Below are positions 33,819 to 34,067 of a stretch of DNA of 34,067 nt, piece after piece; the stretch's first letter is position 1; each line of letters begins with the position of its first letter. Source of the stretch: Laspinema olomoucense D3b (GTDB taxonomy: Bacteria; Cyanobacteriota; Cyanobacteriia; Cyanobacteriales; Laspinemataceae); contig NZ_JAMXFA010000058.1 in NCBI RefSeq assembly GCF_025370785.1, positions 1 to 34,067 on the forward strand. Reading direction: 5' to 3'. A model generated the notes under the pieces. It searched no databases. It had not been told where the DNA came from and saw only the letters and a list, made by a program, of their open reading frames with translations. The translations under genes and the position numbers were made by a program.

Positions 33819-34037
33819 TTATTTCTTGCTTCGTCCGGGACTGTCGGCAGCACCCCGTCCACAAGTGTAATCGCCCAAGCCCGGCGATTTTTCTAAATTC
33901 ACGCTGGCATTCCAATCTCTATCAATCTTCAGACCACAGTTCTGACATTCAAAAGTGCGTTGGTTTAACGGCATTTTTTGTCGATGGTGGCAATTAGAAC
34001 AGAGTTGACTGGATGGATAAAATCTATCGGATTAAAC
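33819..34037 (-). pseudogene. tnpB: Truncated TnpB, C-terminal zinc ribbon remnant
   Basis: About 72 codons at the right edge encode the end of an IS200/IS605-type TnpB (OrfB), a transposon-encoded RNA-guided nuclease. The reading begins after an in-frame TAG at 34038-34040 and runs FNPIDFYPSSQLCSNCHH, then a second cysteine pair in FECQNCGLKIDRDWNASVNL, and ends SPGRSKK at a TAA (33819-33821). CSNC and CQNC are the zinc ribbon, and the Asp in DRDWNAS is the last RuvC catalytic residue. The N-terminal RuvC parts are not encoded in the 27 bases left in the window, and a stop interrupts the frame, so this copy looks broken. No TnpA is seen. Confidence 0.8.
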
Positions 34038-34067
34038 TAAGCCGGGCAGTCGCCCACCCGACTCGTC

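Overview
The window looks like a chromosomal segment of a filamentous, Oscillatoriales-type cyanobacterium. The main evidence is the very high frequency of the HIP1 octamer GCGATCGC inside and between genes. Typical cyanobacterial families support this: a PatA-type response regulator, DUF6335, a PEP-CTERM glycosidase, a beta-helix/SLH protein and a GldG/DUF4340 exporter. Genus-level placement is inference only. I see no rRNA, tRNA, CRISPR array or intact insertion sequence.

Positions 281-8342 (all minus strand) hold a chemotaxis-type signalling cluster. In transcription order it contains a PatA-like response regulator, CheR with C-terminal TPRs, a protein with two CheW domains, a receptor with an eroded signalling tip, and a canonical receptor. 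No CheA or stand-alone CheY lies inside the window; they may lie past position 1 or elsewhere. Next, on the same strand, come a membrane-anchored TPR/SLT lytic transglycosylase (8530-10683) and an N-terminally extended SAM methyltransferase with a GTG start (10881-12002).

Positions 12366-16475 (plus strand) hold leucyl aminopeptidase pepA, a strong hairpin after it, a gene-poor stretch, and a secreted GH5 glycosidase with VIPP repeats and a PEP-CTERM tail. A 140-bp element with 12-bp inverted ends separates that gene from the convergent six-SLH beta-helix surface protein (16775-18856, minus).

Positions 19439-24201 (plus) form one exporter-like operon: an ABC ATPase, an ABC-2 permease, a GldG-like auxiliary protein and a DUF4340 protein. 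The last two both carry Thr/Glu-rich tandem repeats. Downstream is a pair of 63-bp direct repeats that are identical except that an 8-nt hairpin loop is inverted between the copies. Then come purU, a DUF2809 membrane protein (minus), an unknown 184-aa protein, a small zinc ribbon and a DUF6335 protein with a clear terminator.

Positions 27755-32387 (plus) encode an MFS carrier and a CUT1-type sugar importer (lipoprotein binding protein plus two permeases) with no ATPase gene, so the ATPase must be supplied from elsewhere. The right end holds a PiuC-type 2-oxoglutarate/Fe(II) hydroxylase, a tiny acidic repeat lipoprotein, and the decayed C-terminal end of a TnpB (minus, 33819-34037). Most intergenic regions carry small palindromic or inverted-repeat elements of the dispersed cyanobacterial type.
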